A DNA stretch of 24,974 nucleotides from CAYFUR01 sp964346275 (lineage in GTDB: Bacteria; Sumerlaeota; Sumerlaeia; SLMS01): assembly GCA_964346275.1 (NCBI GenBank), contig CAYFUR010000054.1, positions 1-24,974 on the forward strand, read 5' to 3'. A model generated the notes under the pieces. That model made no database searches and was not told where the DNA came from. It worked only from the letters and a program-made list of their open reading frames with translations. Below, in pieces: positions 14,115 through 23,016 of this stretch; the stretch's first letter is position 1, and each line of letters begins with the position of its first letter. A program made the position numbers and the translations under genes.

Positions 14115-16463
14115 TCAGTCCTGATAGTCGGCTTCGATCTGAACGGCCTTCCTCGCGTCCTTGATCGAGAAGGTCGCGCTCAGGCCTGCTTTTTCGAATT
14201 TGACGGCCTGGCCATCGCATCGGATTGCTGAAACCGGTCGGGTGGGATGAAGGCGAATGGTCCAATTCTGTCGCCGGGGTTGATAATGACCTTGGGGAGG
14301 CTGAATGGTGAGCATCAAGCCTTTTGCCATTTCTTCGCCTGTAAAATATGTGCGGCATTCCATTCCTTCGCGATAGGAGAGGGACACGCCGTCGTCCTCG
14401 ATCAGGACTCCCTCCATCCGGTGGGCAGCAAAAACATCGAGGAAGGTTTCTTCCGGCTCGGCGCCTTTCAGGTGGGGCCGCACGGGCCAAAGGGGCAGAA
14501 TCGCTCCGGCGCGGGCGTAAAGGGGCGGTTTGCCAAAGGGAGCCTGGGCGGCGATCCAGCGGCCGCCTGCATGGCGTTCCCCGCTCCACCAGTGGACCCA
14601 TTCGCCCGCAGGCAGATAAACAGCGCGGTGGTCCTTCCCTGCTTCCAGCAGAGGCGCCACGAGCAAATCGCGGCCAACCAGGAATTGATCGCCGATGGAT
14701 TTCACGGTGTCGTCGCCTGGATATTCCAATACAAGGGGCCGGTTGATCGGCCGGCCCGATTCCGACGCCTCGACAAAGACGGAATACAGATAGGGGATGA
14801 GCTGATAGCGCCACTGGATCATCTGGCGGGCGATTTTCTCTGTTTCCGGGCCAAAGGCCCAGGGCTCCTGATCGATGGTGCCGATGGCCGAGTGTCCCCG
14901 GCAGAAGGGTTGGAAAACTCCCCATTCCATCCAGCGGGCAAAAAGCTCCGGCGTGGCGTTGTGGCCAAAGCCGCCGATGTCGCATCCCACGAAGGGCACC
15001 CCGCTCATGCCGAGGCTCAGGTTGAGCATGAGATCGAGGGGCATGCTGTCGAAAGTGGAGAGGTTGTCGCCGGTCCAGACGGCGGAATGGCGCTGGATGC
15101 CGGCCCAGCCGGACCGGGTCAATGTGAAGGGGCGGCTTTGCGGGGCGCGGCGGCGCTGGGCTTCCGTGCTCGCCTGCGCCATGGCCAGCCCGTATATATT
15201 GTGAACCTCCCGGTGGCTGCGGAAATGCCCGGAATCGTAATGCACGGGATCCAGGGGATAATCCTGTGTGCCCCATCCTCCCGCGTCGGGAAAGACGGCG
15301 GGCTCGTTCATATCATTCCAGATTCCGGCAACGCCGATCTGGCTGAGCGTGCGCGTTTGCCAGTCGCCCCAGATCTCCCGCACGCGGGGATGGGTGAAAT
15401 CGGGATGGTGGACTTCTCCGGGCCAGACGCGCTCGACAACCAGCTCGTCCTTGAGCGTTTTCAGGAAAAACCAGTCCTCGCGCATTCCCGCGTCGTAGAC
15501 TTCATAGCCCGGATGGATCGCGACTCCGGGATCGACAATGACGATCGGCGCAAAGCCCTCGCGCGTGAGGTCGGACAACAGCTTTTCCGGCTCGGGAAAG
15601 CGGGTCTTACTCCATGTAAAGACGCGGTAGTCTTCCATGTAATCGATGTCGAAATAGATCACGTCACAGGGAATGCGTCGGTCGCGGAACTCCCGGGCCA
15701 CCTCGCGCACGCGGCTCTCCGACATGTAGGACCAGCGGCATTGCTGGTAGCCGAGGGACCAGAGCGGCGGGCGTTCCATGCGGCCGGTGAGATCGCTATA
15801 CGCCGAGAGGATTTTTGCCGGTGACTCCTGGAAAAGAAGCCAGAGTTGAATCTCACCGGTGCGCGCTTCTACCGACCAGATCCCTTGTTCCGTAAAGCCG
15901 ATGTCGAAAATCGCTTCCCCGGGATTATCCAGAAACAGCCCCCGGGGCATCAAGGCTCCGCCGCCATGACAGAGGGCGAATGGAATCTGGCAATAGAATT
16001 GGGAAAAGGGCTGGTGGCTCGGATCGTCCGTATTCCAGAAGCGATAGCGCCCCGGGTTGCGGTTGAAGGTCTCGCCAAACTCTCCGAGCCCGTAAACTGC
16101 TTCTTCCTTTTTCAGGATCGTGCGAAGAACCGTTCCCTGTTGTTCGAATCGAAGGGCATCCTGTGCGGTTTCAAAAAGAGGCACACCCGCATGGTTTTTC
16201 ACCACCATCCGGAAGGGATTGAATCCGATCCGCACATCGAGAGAGCCGGTTCGGAGCGTATAGCCGTTTTGTTCCGAACCATCGATCTCCCGGGCTTTGT
16301 CATCCCATTCCCGCGCGGATATGGCGTAGCTCGCCACGTCGCGAAAAGAAGTCGCGGGTGTCAGCCGCAAGAAAAGCAGATTCGAGCAGGGGGCAGCCAG
16401 AGAGACCCGGCCCCCTTTTGGCAGGGGAGAATCGAGAGCAGGTTTCGGATAATGCGAGGACAT
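14115..16463 (-). CDS. Glycoside hydrolase family 31 protein (alpha-glucosidase type)
   Basis: 782 aa with no signal peptide, so probably cytoplasmic. GH31 enzymes are retaining alpha-glycosidases (alpha-glucosidase, alpha-xylosidase and relatives). Visible are the N-terminal sandwich motif AVYGLGEFGE (about 122-131), the barrel motifs PPLWSLGYQQCRWSY and VIYFDIDYMEDYRVFTW, the nucleophile Asp384 in GIWNDMNEP, the acid/base Asp466 in VWTGDN, and MSGVPFVGCDIGGFG. The C-terminus has the usual beta domains (YLPAGEWVHWWSG). The start at 16463 has AAAGG eight bases upstream; the frame extends to 16532 without better support. The specific sugar cannot be read from motifs. It is the first gene of a closely spaced four-gene run ending in the RadC fusion, none of which is a sugar gene. 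Confidence 0.95.
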   Translation of the reverse strand: MSSHYPKPALDSPLPKGGRVSLAAPCSNLLFLRLTPATSFRDVASYAISAREWDDKAREIDGSEQNGYTLRTGSLDVRIGFNPFRMVVKNHAGVPLFETAQDALRFEQQGTVLRTILKKEEAVYGLGEFGETFNRNPGRYRFWNTDDPSHQPFSQFYCQIPFALCHGGGALMPRGLFLDNPGEAIFDIGFTEQGIWSVEARTGEIQLWLLFQESPAKILSAYSDLTGRMERPPLWSLGYQQCRWSYMSESRVREVAREFRDRRIPCDVIYFDIDYMEDYRVFTWSKTRFPEPEKLLSDLTREGFAPIVIVDPGVAIHPGYEVYDAGMREDWFFLKTLKDELVVERVWPGEVHHPDFTHPRVREIWGDWQTRTLSQIGVAGIWNDMNEPAVFPDAGGWGTQDYPLDPVHYDSGHFRSHREVHNIYGLAMAQASTEAQRRRAPQSRPFTLTRSGWAGIQRHSAVWTGDNLSTFDSMPLDLMLNLSLGMSGVPFVGCDIGGFGHNATPELFARWMEWGVFQPFCRGHSAIGTIDQEPWAFGPETEKIARQMIQWRYQLIPYLYSVFVEASESGRPINRPLVLEYPGDDTVKSIGDQFLVGRDLLVAPLLEAGKDHRAVYLPAGEWVHWWSGERHAGGRWIAAQAPFGKPPLYARAGAILPLWPVRPHLKGAEPEETFLDVFAAHRMEGVLIEDDGVSLSYREGMECRTYFTGEEMAKGLMLTIQPPQGHYQPRRQNWTIRLHPTRPVSAIRCDGQAVKFEKAGLSATFSIKDARKAVQIEADYQD

Positions 16464-16584
16464 CGAGCTGCCTTTCCGCCAATGAGGATAGCTCCGCCGT
16501 TCTACGGATTCGCAGGGCTGGGACAAGCGCACTTAGCCGGTTGATTCGATTTTCTTCATTTGAGTTGCAGGAGAGAGGGAAGAA

Positions 16585-17715
16585 TCAGCGGGTGCGCAGA
16601 TAGAAGAGGGAGCCGCCGGCTTCGAGGTTTTCTTCCAGCCAGGCGAGATGGACGTAATTATCGCTCACAGAGATCACCGGCTCGCGGGTGGTGCGGGTTG
16701 CGGGAACGCGGATCAGGTCCTCGCGGAAGGGGGATTCGGCAACCAGCTGGCGGCCGCCTTCGGGTGTGGATTCGATCCAGACTTTGCAGGCATAGGGATC
16801 GTCGGAGACAGCGGGTTGTTCCGGCGAGGCGTCCAGGTCGCCGATGGGCAACGGGGTCGCTGTGTCGGTTGCGCGGGGATCGAGATCCATATACGCTTCG
16901 CCAGTTTCGCGCTGCTCCAGCCAGAAAGCTCCAAGCTGGCCTTCGATCCCTGTTTGATAGAGGATCGGAAGGCGGTTGGCGGGAACGGATCCGAGGGAAC
17001 GAACGGTATCGCCCTCGAAACCGCTGGCGGATAAATCGGCCATGCGGGCCAGCACCTTGTCCTCGTCGATGGAAAACCAGTAGAGTTCGGCTCCCTGCTT
17101 GGCGGCAAAGATCTGGGGAAGCACGTCGTAGGGGCGGGTTGTTGCGCTGAGATCCCGCGAAATCCAGTCACCATCCTCGCTGCGGGTGGCGGCGTAGACG
17201 CGGGACTGGCCGCCGGATATTTCCGACCAGGCGGCGTAGAGCTTGCCCTCGCTGTCGTATTCCAGAACGGGCAGTTCGAGCAATCCATCGGACTGAAAAA
17301 TGGTTTCGCTGGAGTCCTGGCGGCGATCACGGATCGTCAGGGCCGATCCGTCCTCTTGTTGGCGAACCCAGAGCGATGCGGAATTGCTGGTGCCTGGGCT
17401 GAGAGCAACGTCAAGCTCTGAGACTTGTCCTACGGGCTTTTCACTGAGATTACGAATCCGCGCTTCGACATTTCCGTGCGGCAGCCGCCCGTCGTTCACC
17501 AACAGATTTCGGACGCGCGTTTCGCCCTCGGGACCGGTTTCCAGCCAGGAAAGCGTGGTTTGAAACCCGCCGGATTCCAGCCGTGGAACACGGGCGGAAG
17601 CGGATGAGGGGGCGAGTGAGAGGGGCGTCTGAGAAAAAAGGGAATCCGCGCCGCCGAAGAGAACACCGGCAGTCAGGGCTGCGGATAGGGCATTTTTTCT
17701 CGAAAGGACTGGCAA
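16585..17715 (-). CDS. Secreted protein of unknown function, beta-propeller-like
   Basis: 376 aa. Residues 6-29 look like a Sec signal (SRKNALSAALTAGVLFGGADSLFSQ), so export is likely. The rest shows repeated strand-turn patterns such as LPVLEYDSEGKLYAAWSE, DNYVHLAWLEEN and GQLGAFWLEQRETGEAYM. These resemble BNR/sialidase-like or other propeller blades, with x-A-W-x-E recurring every 50-70 residues. No catalytic residues are recognised and no family is named. The start is a TTG at 17715 with a strong GGGAGG 12 bases upstream; no nearer ATG or GTG gives a better signal sequence. It lies between GH31 and another secreted protein on the same strand, with gaps over 100 bases on both sides, so it may be separately transcribed. 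Confidence 0.78.
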   Translation of the reverse strand: MPVLSRKNALSAALTAGVLFGGADSLFSQTPLSLAPSSASARVPRLESGGFQTTLSWLETGPEGETRVRNLLVNDGRLPHGNVEARIRNLSEKPVGQVSELDVALSPGTSNSASLWVRQQEDGSALTIRDRRQDSSETIFQSDGLLELPVLEYDSEGKLYAAWSEISGGQSRVYAATRSEDGDWISRDLSATTRPYDVLPQIFAAKQGAELYWFSIDEDKVLARMADLSASGFEGDTVRSLGSVPANRLPILYQTGIEGQLGAFWLEQRETGEAYMDLDPRATDTATPLPIGDLDASPEQPAVSDDPYACKVWIESTPEGGRQLVAESPFREDLIRVPATRTTREPVISVSDNYVHLAWLEENLEAGGSLFYLRTR

Positions 17716-17822
17716 AAGCGGATTTAGCCTCCCTCTTTTACATCGCTAGCCTCAACATGGGGCAGTGTGCTTCTCAATAGCAACTGACAATTCGGGAGAG
17801 CGGAAAGTTTTTCGTGTTTCGA

Positions 17823-19646
17823 TTATTCGATGGTTTCCAATGGGTCCTGGCGTTCTTTTGTTTGCTGGATCGTGATCCCTTCCAGCCCGCCCCGGAGATA
17901 GATTGGATTGGTGATCCTCCCCCCTTCAGGTCCGACCGCGTAGACGTGGAACACGCCATCCGGCAGGCCTTCCAGCTCGAATTCGCCGCCCGCGTTGATC
18001 GGAGTCCGCCGCGTCAGCACGTCGGTCTGATTCCAGTTGTCCGCCACGACTTCGCCTTCGGAAATGGGAACGCCCTGGGAATCCAGAACCCGCCCACTGA
18101 GCGTCATCGGCTCGGGAAGGACAAAATCGACGATCTGCGTTCCTGGAAAGGGCGCACCATCGACTCGCTTCTGAGCGGGACCGAGGTAGTGCTCTCCCTC
18201 GCCGAGGCTTTCGCGGAGGTCCCAGACGCCCACCAATTTGTTGCCGAGTCCGTAGGCCCGCGCGGTGAATTCCCCCTCGGCGCCCGTGGCCTCCACGGTC
18301 AGCGTCCCCGTAATCTCCCCCTTTTCCGGTTCGAAGGTGCCTTCGTAAACGATCGCTCCGGGAAGAGCGCCGATCCCCGAGTCTCGCCGAGTCATTGTGA
18401 CCTCGTTTCCATCGCGCTGAACAACAAAGTCGGACTCATACCCTCCGGGCCAGGGCCGCACTTCGGCGATCAATTGGCCCTCCTCATTCTTGCCCAGAAA
18501 CTGCAATTCGCCCATGGCGCGCCGGCCCTCGGGCACGGAAGGGATCACACTGACCACGTAATCGCGCGCGGGAATAAGTGGTGTGGCCTCCCAGCGCCCC
18601 TGTGCGTCGGTTGCAAATCGCAGAAGGGGATCGTCAACCCCATCACCCAGGAACACCTCCACTCCAGCGGCCGGTTTGCCGTCGGGGCCGGTAATCTGCC
18701 CCGCGAGGGCAAGGCGCCTGGAGGGGCGGAGGATCATCTCGCGCGTTTCCTCTTCCCGGGCCGTCACCGGCCGTTCGATTTTCGAATATTCGTCCAGAAG
18801 CAGCGTGAAGGCCATGCCATCCACATCGACTGGCGCCCCTTCGAGTACGAAACGTCCTTCGTCGTCGAGGCGCTGCTGAAGATAACGATTCGGTCCGACC
18901 TGGAGATAGGCCGTTCCGCCGGTGACGGGGTTTCCCTGGGTGTCTTTCACCTGGCCGCGGAGAGGGGCCGAGGGCTGAAGCTCCCATTCCAGGCCTTCCA
19001 GGGCATCTTCCGCCGGCATCGAAAGAGATTTCTCGAGGCGGCTGTAACCGTCCTTCTCCACGGCGAAGGTAACGTATCTTCCCGGAGGGAGGCCGAAGAT
19101 TTCAAACCGCCCCTCCTCATTGGTGGTCGTTGCCTGGCTCATGGGCCCATAGATTTCCGCGCCCTCGACGGGATTCCCTGCGGGGTCGCGCAGGATTCCC
19201 CTGGCCGCCACGCCGGGATAGACTTCCAGCTTCATGGCAAGGGGCAGTTCTTCGCGGTTGATCGTGGAAATCCGCGAGGCTTGCTGGTATCGCGGCGAGA
19301 GCGTCATGAATTCCAGTCCGAAGCGCGGAATCTCCGCGTATTCCGTCAGGTTGAAGGAAAACCGCCCCTGGAGGTCCGTTTCCGTCCGCTCCATGCCGAC
19401 TTCGCGGCGGATCCGCATGTCGTAAACTTCGAGCAAAACAGTAATGCCTGTCGCGGGCTCGCCGCTGTCCGACTCGATGACCAGGCCCTGGATATCGGCT
19501 CCATCGGGGTTCGCTTCGTTCGTGGGCAGGGAAGGCGGCGGCCCGAAGTCCAAGTCCTGGCCCGGGGCGCTGAAGACAAGGGCGCACATGGCGAATACGA
19601 AAAGGAAGAAACAGCGCGAGGATTGCATATATAAGAGAAGACACAC
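17823..19646 (-). CDS. Secreted protein with carboxypeptidase-regulatory-like domains
   Basis: 607 aa. A hydrophobic signal (about residues 12-27, CFFLFVFAMCALVFSA) is followed by a Pro-rich stretch and a series of carboxypeptidase-regulatory-like (transthyretin-like) beta-sandwich modules. Each has the turn DxxGxPVxGAxV and the later T-N-E-x-G-R-F-E-I-x-G-L-P-P-G-x-Y. Examples are DPAGNPVEGAEIYG, DTQGNPVTGGTAY, GPDGKPAAGVEVFLG and DSQGVPISEGEVVAD, at least five in all. Such modules are structural or binding domains of cell-surface proteins; no catalytic domain is present. The start is taken as GTG at 19646 because GGAGGA lies seven bases upstream. An ATG at 19628 has no ribosome site. The start region is in a hairpin (19643-19665). 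Confidence 0.85.
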   Translation of the reverse strand: MCLLLYMQSSRCFFLFVFAMCALVFSAPGQDLDFGPPPSLPTNEANPDGADIQGLVIESDSGEPATGITVLLEVYDMRIRREVGMERTETDLQGRFSFNLTEYAEIPRFGLEFMTLSPRYQQASRISTINREELPLAMKLEVYPGVAARGILRDPAGNPVEGAEIYGPMSQATTTNEEGRFEIFGLPPGRYVTFAVEKDGYSRLEKSLSMPAEDALEGLEWELQPSAPLRGQVKDTQGNPVTGGTAYLQVGPNRYLQQRLDDEGRFVLEGAPVDVDGMAFTLLLDEYSKIERPVTAREEETREMILRPSRRLALAGQITGPDGKPAAGVEVFLGDGVDDPLLRFATDAQGRWEATPLIPARDYVVSVIPSVPEGRRAMGELQFLGKNEEGQLIAEVRPWPGGYESDFVVQRDGNEVTMTRRDSGIGALPGAIVYEGTFEPEKGEITGTLTVEATGAEGEFTARAYGLGNKLVGVWDLRESLGEGEHYLGPAQKRVDGAPFPGTQIVDFVLPEPMTLSGRVLDSQGVPISEGEVVADNWNQTDVLTRRTPINAGGEFELEGLPDGVFHVYAVGPEGGRITNPIYLRGGLEGITIQQTKERQDPLETIE

Positions 19647-19665
19647 CTGGATTTCCTCCAGATGT
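19643..19665 (-). promoter_or_regulatory. Hairpin enclosing the ribosome-binding site and GTG start of the secreted modular protein
   Basis: On the minus strand, ACATCTGGA and TCCAGGTGT pair over nine positions (one G-U) around the loop GGAAA. The Shine-Dalgarno GGAGGA (19654-19659) spans stem and loop, and the GTG start (19644-19646) is in the 3' arm. Folded, it would hide the start. It also lies 39 bases after the gltX stop and is followed by GTCTTCTCTT, so a weak gltX terminator is the alternative. Confidence 0.6.
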
Positions 19666-19703
19666 GCCCCAGATGCTTTCAACCCGCAACGGGATTTCGT
19701 GAA

Positions 19704-21191
19704 TCAGTGTTCGGGGATGTTGCCTTCGGCAATGAGGGCCGCGGCTTTTTGAATGCGGGCCACGCTTTCTTCTTTGCCAAGTTGTTCGAGCACATCAAAA
19801 AGGCCGGGGCTGGCTGTGCGGCCGCAAACCGCGAGGCGGATCGGCTGGGCGATTTTGCCAAAGCCGAGCCCTTTTTCCTCGGCGTATTGGCGTAAGGGGC
19901 CTTCGAGGCCATCCTTGGTAAAAGGCGCGGCGCCATCGAGCACGGCGGCGGCCCCCATGAGGGTTTCCGCGACGCCTTCCTTCTGGAAGATCTTCTTCAC
20001 GCCCTTGGCTTCGTAGGAGTCCGGCGCTTTGTCGAAATAGGACAGGGCACCGGGGAAGTCAGAGAGAAGTTTGCAGCGCTCGCGGACCATATCGATGAGG
20101 ACGCTCAGGCGTGCCGGGTCCTCCATGGCCAGCGGCAGGCCCGCTTTTTCGAGAAAGGGAATCACTTTTTCCGTGAGGCCCTCGAGAGGCAGATTGCGTA
20201 TATACCATCCATTCTGGAAGAGATACTTATCCTCGTCGAAGTTGGCATTGGCCTTTTGCAGGCGGTCGAGATCGAAGGCGGCGATCAGCTCCTGCACCGT
20301 GAACAGCTCTTTGTCGCCGGGAAAGCTCCAGCCCAGGAGCGCCAGGAAGTTGACCGTGGCCTGCTTCAGGTAGCCAAGCTCGCGGCGGGCGGACACGCTG
20401 ACAGGAAAGCGGGGGTCGGCCTCCTCGTCGCGCTTGCTCATCTTCTTCTTGTCCTTCATGATGAGGGGCAAATGTGTATAGACGGGCGGCTCGAACCCCA
20501 GGGCCTTCATGAGCAGCACCTGCTTGGCGGTATTGGCCAGATGGTCGGCGCCCCGGATGACATGAGTGATGCCCATGAGCGCATCATCGATTGCGCAGGC
20601 AAAGTTGTAGAGCGGGATGCCGGGCGTTTCCATGGTCCCCGGACGGGTGATGATAAAGTCGTCGATCTCTGCGTTCTTGAACCGGGTGTCCGCGCCGCCG
20701 AGAAGTGTTTCCGGCACTTCGGTATACCCCTCGTCGGGAACGCGGAAGCGCCAGACGTATGGATCCCCCGTTTCCATGCGCCGGGCCACTTCTTCCGGTT
20801 CGATGTCCAGCGAGCGGCGGTCATAAACGCGCGTGCGGCCTTCCTTCTGGGCCCGTTCGCGCATTTCTTCCAGCTCTTCTTTCGATTCAAAGGCTGGGTA
20901 TATGCATGCGTCCTTGCGCAGGCGCTCGAGCTGCTCCAGGTAAACCGCGATGCGCTCTCGCTGGTAATACGGCCCCTCGTCCCATTGGAGCCCAAGCCAT
21001 TTGAGCGAGTCCAGAATCTGGGCCGTGGATTCTTCCGTCGATCGTTCGAGGTCGGTGTCTTCGATGCGAAGGATGAACTTGCCGTCGTTTTTCCGCGCCC
21101 AGAGCCAATTGAACAGCGCCGTCCGCGCTCCTCCGACATGGAGAAAGCCGGTGGGCGAGGGAGCGAATCGCACTCGGACTTCGTTCGGCAT
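19704..21191 (-). CDS. gltX: Glutamate--tRNA ligase (GluRS)
   Basis: 495-aa class I aminoacyl-tRNA synthetase charging tRNA-Glu with glutamate. The HIGH-type signature is SPTGFLHVGG (12-21) and the KMSKR loop is intact at 250-254, both within a Rossmann fold. Other GluRS landmarks are LRIEDTDLERS (41-51), NFACAIDDALMGITHVIRGADH (about 196-217) and LLGWSFPGD. The C-terminal anticodon-binding helical domain is complete and the length is normal. GGAAAGAG lies about eight bases before the ATG at 21191. It follows glnS by 21 bases and is probably co-transcribed. With a dedicated GlnRS present it is expected to be discriminating (tRNA-Glu only), which is inference. Confidence 0.97.
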   Translation of the reverse strand: MPNEVRVRFAPSPTGFLHVGGARTALFNWLWARKNDGKFILRIEDTDLERSTEESTAQILDSLKWLGLQWDEGPYYQRERIAVYLEQLERLRKDACIYPAFESKEELEEMRERAQKEGRTRVYDRRSLDIEPEEVARRMETGDPYVWRFRVPDEGYTEVPETLLGGADTRFKNAEIDDFIITRPGTMETPGIPLYNFACAIDDALMGITHVIRGADHLANTAKQVLLMKALGFEPPVYTHLPLIMKDKKKMSKRDEEADPRFPVSVSARRELGYLKQATVNFLALLGWSFPGDKELFTVQELIAAFDLDRLQKANANFDEDKYLFQNGWYIRNLPLEGLTEKVIPFLEKAGLPLAMEDPARLSVLIDMVRERCKLLSDFPGALSYFDKAPDSYEAKGVKKIFQKEGVAETLMGAAAVLDGAAPFTKDGLEGPLRQYAEEKGLGFGKIAQPIRLAVCGRTASPGLFDVLEQLGKEESVARIQKAAALIAEGNIPEH

Positions 21192-21212
21192 GGAGTCATC
21201 TCTTTCCGGATA

Positions 21213-22928
21213 TCAGGATTTTTGTTTCTTCTGGACCTTGGCCCAGGTGTCGCGCAGTGTCACCGCGCGGTTAAAAACCGGATTCTCCGCCGTGTAATCG
21301 CGCCGGTCGGTCACAAAATAGCCAATGCGCTCGAACTGAACATGGGTTTCCGGTCCCAGCTCCGCCAGGGCGGGTTCCGCCTTCGCTGCCGAAATCGTCT
21401 CCAGGGAGTGCGGATTCAGGCTATCCTTCCAATCTTTCCCCTCTTCGACGTTCCCGGGATTTTCTTCCGTGAAGAGGTTTTCATAGAGGCGGACTTCCAC
21501 GCCCCGGGCGTGTTCGGCGGAAACCCAGTGGATCGTCGCCTTCACTTTTCGTCCATCAGGCGCGTTGCCCCCCTTGGTTTCCGGGTCGTAGGTGCAGCGC
21601 AGCTCGGTAATCTCGCCCTTTTCATCCTTCACCACATCCCGACAGGTGAGGAAGTAGGCGTAGCGCAGCCGCACTTCCCGGCCCGGCGCCAGGCGGAAAA
21701 ACTTTTTCGGCGGATCTTCCATGAAGTCCGTCCGCTCGATATACAGAACACGGGAGAAGGGCACCTGTCGGGTGCCTTCCGAGGGGTCTTCCGGGTTATT
21801 GACCGCTTCCAGTTCTTCGCTTTCGCCTTCGGGATAATTCTCGATGACGACGCGCAGCGGTTTGAGCACCGCCATGTAGCGCGGGGCCCGCTTGTTCAAA
21901 TCTTCCCGCAGGCAATGCTCCAGCAGCGACATTTCCACCGCCGTGCCGCGCTTGGAAATGCCAATGCGATGACAGAAGGCGCGGATGGCCTCTGGCGTAT
22001 AGCCGCGCCGGCGGAATCCCTGGATCGTGGGCATGCGGGGATCGTCCCACCCGTCGACGTAGTTGCCTTTGACGAGTTCCAGGAGCTTGCGCTTGCTGAG
22101 CACTGTATAGCTCAGGTTCATGCGCGCGAATTCGATTTGCTGGGAATGATATATGTCGAGCTGTTCGAGAAACCAGTCGTAGAGCGGCCGGTGGTCTTCA
22201 AATTCCAGCGTGCAGAGCGAATGGGTGATGCGCTCGATGGAGTCAGACGTGCAGTGGGCGTAATCATACATCGGATAAATCGGCCACGCATCGCCCGTGC
22301 GGTGATGCGGCGCATGGAGGATGCGATACATCACCGGATCGCGCAGGTTGATGTTCGGCGCCGCCATGTCGATGCGCGCGCGCAGGACTTTTTCGCCGTT
22401 GCCGAATTCGCCCTGGCGCATGCGCTGGAATAGATCGAGGTTCTCCTCGATGGAACGATCGCGATAGGGCGACTCCTTGCCCGGCTCGGTGAGTGTCCCC
22501 CGCATCGAGCGGATTTCCTCCATGCTCAGGTCGCAGACGTAAGCCTTGCCCGCCTTGATGAGCTGGATGGCGAATTCATAAAGTTGTTCAAAATAATCCG
22601 ACGCGAAGTATTCGTGCTCGCCCCAGTCCCAGCCGAGCCACCGCACGTCTTCCTTAATCGACTCGACGTATTCCATTTCTTCCTTGATGGGATTCGTGTC
22701 GTCGAAGCGCAGGTGGCATTCGCCGTTGTTCTCGGCCGCGACCCCGAAATTCAGGGTGATGGACTTGGCGTGGCCGATGTGGAGATAGCCGTTGGGCTCG
22801 GGGGGGAAACGCGTGCAAACGCGGCCGTCCCACTTGCCCGAGGCATTGTCCTCGGCCACGATCTGGCGGATAAAGTCGAGCCCGCGCTCTTGTTTTTCGT
22901 CGTTCGCTTCGTTGGTCGGTGCGCCCAT
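21213..22928 (-). CDS. glnS: Glutamine--tRNA ligase (GlnRS)
   Basis: 571-aa class I synthetase charging tRNA-Gln directly. The HIGH signature is PNGYLHIGHAK (45-55) and the second signature VLSKRK (276-281). GlnRS-specific features distinguish it from GluRS: TRFPPEPNGYLHIGH, LRFDDTNP, the MYDYAHCTSDSIERITHSLCT block (about 220-240) and a beta-barrel C-terminal anticodon-binding region. The GlnRS/Eukaryote-like GlnRS family reached bacteria by transfer from eukaryotes, and many bacteria use GatCAB instead. Length is typical and no YqeY-like C-terminal fusion is present. Start ATG at 22928; the ribosome site is weak (AGGA about 13 bases away). It heads a glnS-gltX unit. Confidence 0.97.
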   Translation of the reverse strand: MGAPTNEANDEKQERGLDFIRQIVAEDNASGKWDGRVCTRFPPEPNGYLHIGHAKSITLNFGVAAENNGECHLRFDDTNPIKEEMEYVESIKEDVRWLGWDWGEHEYFASDYFEQLYEFAIQLIKAGKAYVCDLSMEEIRSMRGTLTEPGKESPYRDRSIEENLDLFQRMRQGEFGNGEKVLRARIDMAAPNINLRDPVMYRILHAPHHRTGDAWPIYPMYDYAHCTSDSIERITHSLCTLEFEDHRPLYDWFLEQLDIYHSQQIEFARMNLSYTVLSKRKLLELVKGNYVDGWDDPRMPTIQGFRRRGYTPEAIRAFCHRIGISKRGTAVEMSLLEHCLREDLNKRAPRYMAVLKPLRVVIENYPEGESEELEAVNNPEDPSEGTRQVPFSRVLYIERTDFMEDPPKKFFRLAPGREVRLRYAYFLTCRDVVKDEKGEITELRCTYDPETKGGNAPDGRKVKATIHWVSAEHARGVEVRLYENLFTEENPGNVEEGKDWKDSLNPHSLETISAAKAEPALAELGPETHVQFERIGYFVTDRRDYTAENPVFNRAVTLRDTWAKVQKKQKS

Positions 22929-23016
22929 GAACGTCGTTCATCCTGGAAACTGGGGGTCATCACTCTGGCGGCGGCCACGTTAGCAGGAGAAGCGCTCAGA
23001 GCAAGGCTAAGAATTG
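22929..23016 (-). other. Leader region of glnS
   Basis: A perfect TTGACA (23015-23020) overlaps the stop of the ABC transporter gene and could be the -35 box of a glnS promoter. No good -10 box stands 16-18 bases from it, so the call is tentative. No terminator hairpin for the transporter gene was found here, so read-through into glnS is possible. Confidence 0.3.

Noticed and set aside
14089..15276. N-terminal extension of the EEP frame
   Set aside because: It overlaps the GH31 gene in another frame on the same strand and its translation is Arg/Pro-rich without domains.
17814..19634. Long plus-strand open frame (606 codons) opposite the modular secreted protein
   Set aside because: The minus strand shows a signal peptide and repeated domains; the plus product shows nothing coherent.
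20256..22433. Long plus-strand open frame (725 codons) opposite gltX and glnS
   Set aside because: It spans two conserved minus-strand genes and their gap, and shows no recognisable domain or sensible start site.
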